Below, piece after piece: positions 12,365 to 14,753 of a stretch of DNA of 14,753 nucleotides. A program made the position numbers and the translations under genes. A model generated the notes under the pieces. The model worked only from the letters and a program-made list of their open reading frames with translations, ran no database searches and was not told where the DNA came from. The stretch comes from CAZBWW01 sp964496005. GTDB taxonomy: Bacteria; Patescibacteriota; WWE3; UBA101185; UBA10185. The DNA is taken from assembly GCA_964496005.1 (NCBI GenBank), contig CAZBWW010000023.1, forward strand, positions 1 through 14,753. The letters run 5' to 3'. How positions within the stretch are numbered: the first letter of the stretch is position 1; each line of letters begins with the position of its first letter.

Positions 12365-12526
12365 TCGTGAATTAAGTAATTAAGTTCACAACAAACCTTT
12401 TCAACGGAGAGAGGGAAAGGTTGGTGGATCCAATTATCTTGCCTTTTGGGGTGAGATTGGGTACGCCGGTGCGGGAAAGTGCGCATTTTCCACTTTCTCG
12501 CCGACGGCTCCCAATTATGATTTTTA
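12365..12526 (+). ncRNA. Candidate structured RNA E, about 160 nt
   Basis: Hairpin 1: GTGAATTAA-GTAA-TTAA-G-TTCAC (12367-12389). Hairpin 2: AACCTTT (12394-12400) with AAAGGTT (12416-12422) around a purine-rich loop containing ACGGAGAGA. Hairpin 3 is long: ATTGGG/CCCAAT, GCCG/CGGC and GCGGGAAAGTG/CACTTTCTCGC (one wobble), spanning 12456-12515. It is followed by TATGATTTTTATG, a modest terminator tail. The segment is clearly GC-richer than its AT-rich flanks, a classical sign of structured RNA. It could be a free-standing RNA or the leader of the surface protein gene, but that gene has its own -10-like box. I see no T-box, riboswitch, SRP, tmRNA or RNase P signature. Confidence 0.5.
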
Positions 12527-12591
12527 TGAACTCCGAGCGCTACTGCAACTACACCTTCTAAAAAAGACTCCAAAAACACAAAAAATTACTG

Positions 12592-12597
12592 TATTAT
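12592..12597 (+). promoter_or_regulatory. Possible -10 box of the surface protein gene
   Basis: TATTAT, preceded by TG, lies seven bases before the ATG at 12605, consistent with a leaderless mRNA. No -35 is evident. There is no SD site. Confidence 0.35.
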
Positions 12598-12604
12598 TTA
12601 ACTA

Positions 12605-14566
12605 ATGCCTAAAGAATTATTTTCTGTACTTACCCTATCAATAACCATATTTTTTGCCACGCTAATATTAACTGCTGAAGATCAAAAGCTTACATACGCC
12701 CAAACCGACGTTACTCCCCCATCCACAACTTATATACAAACCCCACCCGCACCGGACGGAAATAATGACTGGTATGTTTCTACTGTACAGTTTGACTTAA
12801 CCGCAACTGATCTTGAAAGCGGTGTAAAAGAGATAAACTATCGTATTGACGAAGGTACATGGCAAACGGAGTTGTTTGCCGGCACAGGAAATTTAGCACC
12901 AAATCCGTCGTTTGAAACTGCAGGTGGAACATCATCCGGAATACAAAGTTGGGAAGCAACTATTACTGACCCTGAAGGGACTTACAGCCAGGACACAACT
13001 GAATACACACCGGGTTACGCCACAGCATCAGCAAAAATAGTGACAACCGGTGGCTCGTGGCATGGTATTAATAATAAGAACACGTATGTTACCGCTACGC
13101 CTTTTGATAATATGTCTGCATCTGTTTGGTTTAAAGGTGTAGGTTTGACCGGAAACGCTAGTTTTAAAGTAATTGCAATTCTGGATGACGATTCTGAAGT
13201 AGAAATTGACGAAAGCGGTAGTATTACCGGTACACAGGACTGGACTAATATTTCTCTGGACTTTACAAACCCGGAGTATACAAAGGGTGTTTATCTTGAT
13301 ATTGGATTAACCGGCCCGGGCACTTTGTACGCCGATGCGGTAAGCATAACATCTTCTTTGGTTGATACCAGTACAACTATTACAATTGGGTCTGACAGTG
13401 CGAATCACAAGTTGGAATTTTACGCTGTAGATAACGCTAACAACGCCGAAACATATAGTTGTACTGCACCTATAAAAAACTGTATTACTTTTAAAATTGA
13501 TCAGACTCCTCCGGGAAATTGGCACGATTCTGGCGCGTACAGAGACGTATTTAGTGCTGACCATGAGCTGTTTGTATATACCAATGTGGAAGACGCAACA
13601 TCAGGACTATCACCTAACACCGATCAGTATCAGTATAAAGTAGATAGCCAAACTACTTTTGGCCGATACCCGGATGTACTTCAATGTAATGGAACGTGGC
13701 AAACAGATGACTGGGTAGACTTAAGCTCACCTCCACCTAACCCTGGTGATAATTCTGCATATTTACTTACTCAAAAAACTGATTTTTGCAACAGCAACTG
13801 GAAGATATGCAAAATTACTAAGTTTTTTGCCGAAGACATGGCAGGAAATACTGCAACTAAAGACTTTTGTATTAATGGTCCATGGGTAAGCTTTGCAGGC
13901 GAAGGAACAGTAAGAGCAAACTATAATATTGATATGCTTGCAGAAGCTAATGGAGATAATACTGATGGGTTAATTGAGGCTGGCGGTAACCTAATTGATT
14001 TCTTTACTTCTGCTAAAAACTGGGGGGTAAAAAACTCCCCTATTCCTCAAATTTATAATTATGAAGAGTTTTGGGATATCACAGATGCTAAAACCACACT
14101 ATCTTCAGATTTGGTAGCTAACACCGGTGTGTATCACATCGATGGCGATTTTGAAATTGAACCAAGTTCACTTCCGGGTAATTACGACAATGCAACTTTT
14201 AACCAGATTGTCTTTGTAGATGGCATACTTCACATATCAACTGATGTTGAACTCGCAGCAGCGTCTACGGCGCTATTTATTGTAAGTGGTGATGTCCAAA
14301 TTGATAAAAATGTTGATTTAGTTGGTATCGGGATATTCGCCGATGGTGATTTTTATACAGCCCACGATATCCAACCAAACCAGGCAACCGGCATACTAGA
14401 ACTAAAAGGTGTTTACTCTGCAAATGACTTTGTATTTAAACGCACACTTCAAGGCACAAACAACGAAGATTTTGCGGCGGAAAGCTTTACTTTTGAGCCA
14501 AAATACATTGTGCAATTAAAAAATTTGTTTGACGGTAGCTCTGTGTTATGGAGATATGATCAATAA
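12605..14566 (+). CDS. Secreted multidomain surface protein, 653 aa
   Basis: An N-terminal signal peptide is visible (hydrophobic LFSVLTLSITIFFATLIL, 5-22), with a likely cut near YAQ-TD (31-35). The mature protein starts with an Ig-like domain (TPPSTTYIQTPP, then VQFDLTATDLESGVKEINYR, 38-90) of the kind seen in cell-surface repeats. It is split: residues 98-250 are a jelly-roll, carbohydrate-binding-like module (APNPSFETAGG, then ASVWFKGVG and GTLYADAVSITS), and the Ig strands resume at TITIGSDSANHKLEFYAVDN (258-277). A second Ig-like domain with several cysteines spans 300-430; six cysteines (286, 293, 361, 395, 402, 422) may form disulfides. The C-terminal 220 residues are strand-rich and repetitive, like a beta-solenoid or bactofilin-type fold (GVYHIDGDFEIEP, then TALFIVSGDVQIDKNVDLV). 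There is no C-terminal anchor or sortase motif. It probably acts in attachment or envelope structure; ligand unknown. Confidence 0.85.
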   Translation: MPKELFSVLTLSITIFFATLILTAEDQKLTYAQTDVTPPSTTYIQTPPAPDGNNDWYVSTVQFDLTATDLESGVKEINYRIDEGTWQTELFAGTGNLAPNPSFETAGGTSSGIQSWEATITDPEGTYSQDTTEYTPGYATASAKIVTTGGSWHGINNKNTYVTATPFDNMSASVWFKGVGLTGNASFKVIAILDDDSEVEIDESGSITGTQDWTNISLDFTNPEYTKGVYLDIGLTGPGTLYADAVSITSSLVDTSTTITIGSDSANHKLEFYAVDNANNAETYSCTAPIKNCITFKIDQTPPGNWHDSGAYRDVFSADHELFVYTNVEDATSGLSPNTDQYQYKVDSQTTFGRYPDVLQCNGTWQTDDWVDLSSPPPNPGDNSAYLLTQKTDFCNSNWKICKITKFFAEDMAGNTATKDFCINGPWVSFAGEGTVRANYNIDMLAEANGDNTDGLIEAGGNLIDFFTSAKNWGVKNSPIPQIYNYEEFWDITDAKTTLSSDLVANTGVYHIDGDFEIEPSSLPGNYDNATFNQIVFVDGILHISTDVELAAASTALFIVSGDVQIDKNVDLVGIGIFADGDFYTAHDIQPNQATGILELKGVYSANDFVFKRTLQGTNNEDFAAESFTFEPKYIVQLKNLFDGSSVLWRYDQ

Positions 14567-14643
14567 GTTAGTGTAACAGTGTATACGAAGCAAGTGAGAA
14601 ACTTCAAAAGTCTGTGCTCATACTGTACCAACAAAAAAAATAA
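14567..14643. other. Convergent gap between surface protein and cysS
   Basis: ACAGT (14575-14579) and ACTGT (14620-14624) can pair, with AGTGAG/GCTCAT inside, an imperfect hairpin that could slow polymerase from either side. T8 on the minus strand lies just after the cysS stop but before the hairpin, so it is not a textbook terminator for either gene. Confidence 0.25.
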
Positions 14644-14753
14644 CTAAATTTTCCGCTTCAGCTTAAAGTCATCCCCAACGTCCTCGACCACATATCCGAG
14701 CTCCTCGATCTGTTTTCTAATCTGATCTGCTTTATCCCAAATATTATTTTTGA
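14644..14753 (-). CDS. cysS: Cysteine--tRNA ligase, C-terminal end (partial)
   Basis: The last 35 codons of a minus-strand gene cut by the window edge. The translation contains NIWDKADQIRKQIEELGYVV, then EDVGDDFKLKRKI and a TAG stop (14646-14644). This matches the end of cysteinyl-tRNA synthetase, where WxxADxIRxxLxxLGxxxED followed by a short basic tail closes the anticodon-binding helical domain. The enzyme charges tRNA-Cys in the cytoplasm. The catalytic HIGH and KMSKS regions lie outside the window, so the call rests on the C-terminal signature only. The gene is convergent with the surface protein gene. Together with hisS it marks this side as ordinary chromosome. Confidence 0.8.
   Translation of the reverse strand, partial: KNNIWDKADQIRKQIEELGYVVEDVGDDFKLKRKI

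Larger units (their letters stand above)
12249..12604. other. Intergenic region with promoter and RNA candidate
   Basis: This 356-base gap between hisS and the surface protein gene holds a good extended promoter (12331-12358) and a GC-rich, strongly folded segment (12365-12526). An AT-rich tail leads to the next gene. I see no clear hisS terminator in the first 80 bases; the CGCAAC-type short repeats at 12283-12315 are the only structure there. Confidence 0.5.

Noticed and set aside
12365..12526. T-box leader or known riboswitch
   Set aside because: No TGGNACCGCG-type antiterminator, no specifier loop, and no conserved cores of the riboswitch classes I know. It also does not sit before an aminoacylation or transport gene.
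12352..12579. 75-codon minus-strand frame
   Set aside because: It is the complement of the GC-rich hairpins of RNA E; no start signal.
1..14753. CRISPR array or insertion sequence
   Set aside because: No regularly spaced identical repeats, no Cas or transposase gene, and no terminal inverted repeats with target duplications were seen.

Overview
The window looks like chromosomal DNA of an uncultivated, reduced-genome bacterium, probably of the Patescibacteria/CPR radiation (Microgenomates-like). This is an inference from four things: the low-GC right half, the style of the histidyl-tRNA synthetase, the TrmB-family regulator, and the long secreted Ig/jelly-roll surface protein. No rRNA or tRNA gene is visible.

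The window has two unlike halves. The left part (1-5827) is only about half protein-coding. It holds four minus-strand genes (237-1136, 1450-2799, 3171-3524, 4056-4493) whose products I do not recognise. Each stands alone, each has a clear GAGG-type Shine-Dalgarno (SD) site, and they are separated by gaps of about 310 to 1330 bases. The genes are visibly GC-richer than the right half. The gaps are not empty: they hold nested inverted repeats, and three of them end in a stem followed by six to eight T on the plus strand. I read these as candidate structured RNAs (about 1268-1416, 3745-3973, 4888-5101, and a weaker one at 2884-3030) running opposite to the protein genes.

At 5500-5830 a compact divergent control region lies between a TrmB-family regulator (5828-6592, plus) and a candidate 164- to 250-nt minus-strand RNA. 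That RNA has two tandem TTGACA-17-TATNNT promoters and a strong intrinsic terminator.

The right part (5828-14753) is about 92% coding. After trmB come two minus-strand genes: an 890-aa protein with a C-terminal SAM-dependent methyltransferase domain (6597-9269), and upstream of it a 447-aa protein with an HERFH zinc-peptidase-like motif (9341-10684). Divergent from them is hisS (10863-12248). A GC-rich structured RNA candidate follows (about 12365-12526), then a 653-aa secreted surface protein (12605-14566), and finally the 3' end of cysS on the minus strand (14644-14753, cut by the window edge). Genes here lack SD sites, and several have a -10-like hexamer ending 6-7 nt before the start codon, suggesting leaderless mRNAs. 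This contrasts sharply with the SD-led left half.

The aminoacyl-tRNA synthetases are housekeeping genes. The TrmB regulator, methyltransferase, putative peptidase and surface protein look like accessory functions. The left half looks like an acquired or specialised island in which orphan genes alternate with opposite-strand structured RNAs. That arrangement is the best candidate here for something undescribed.
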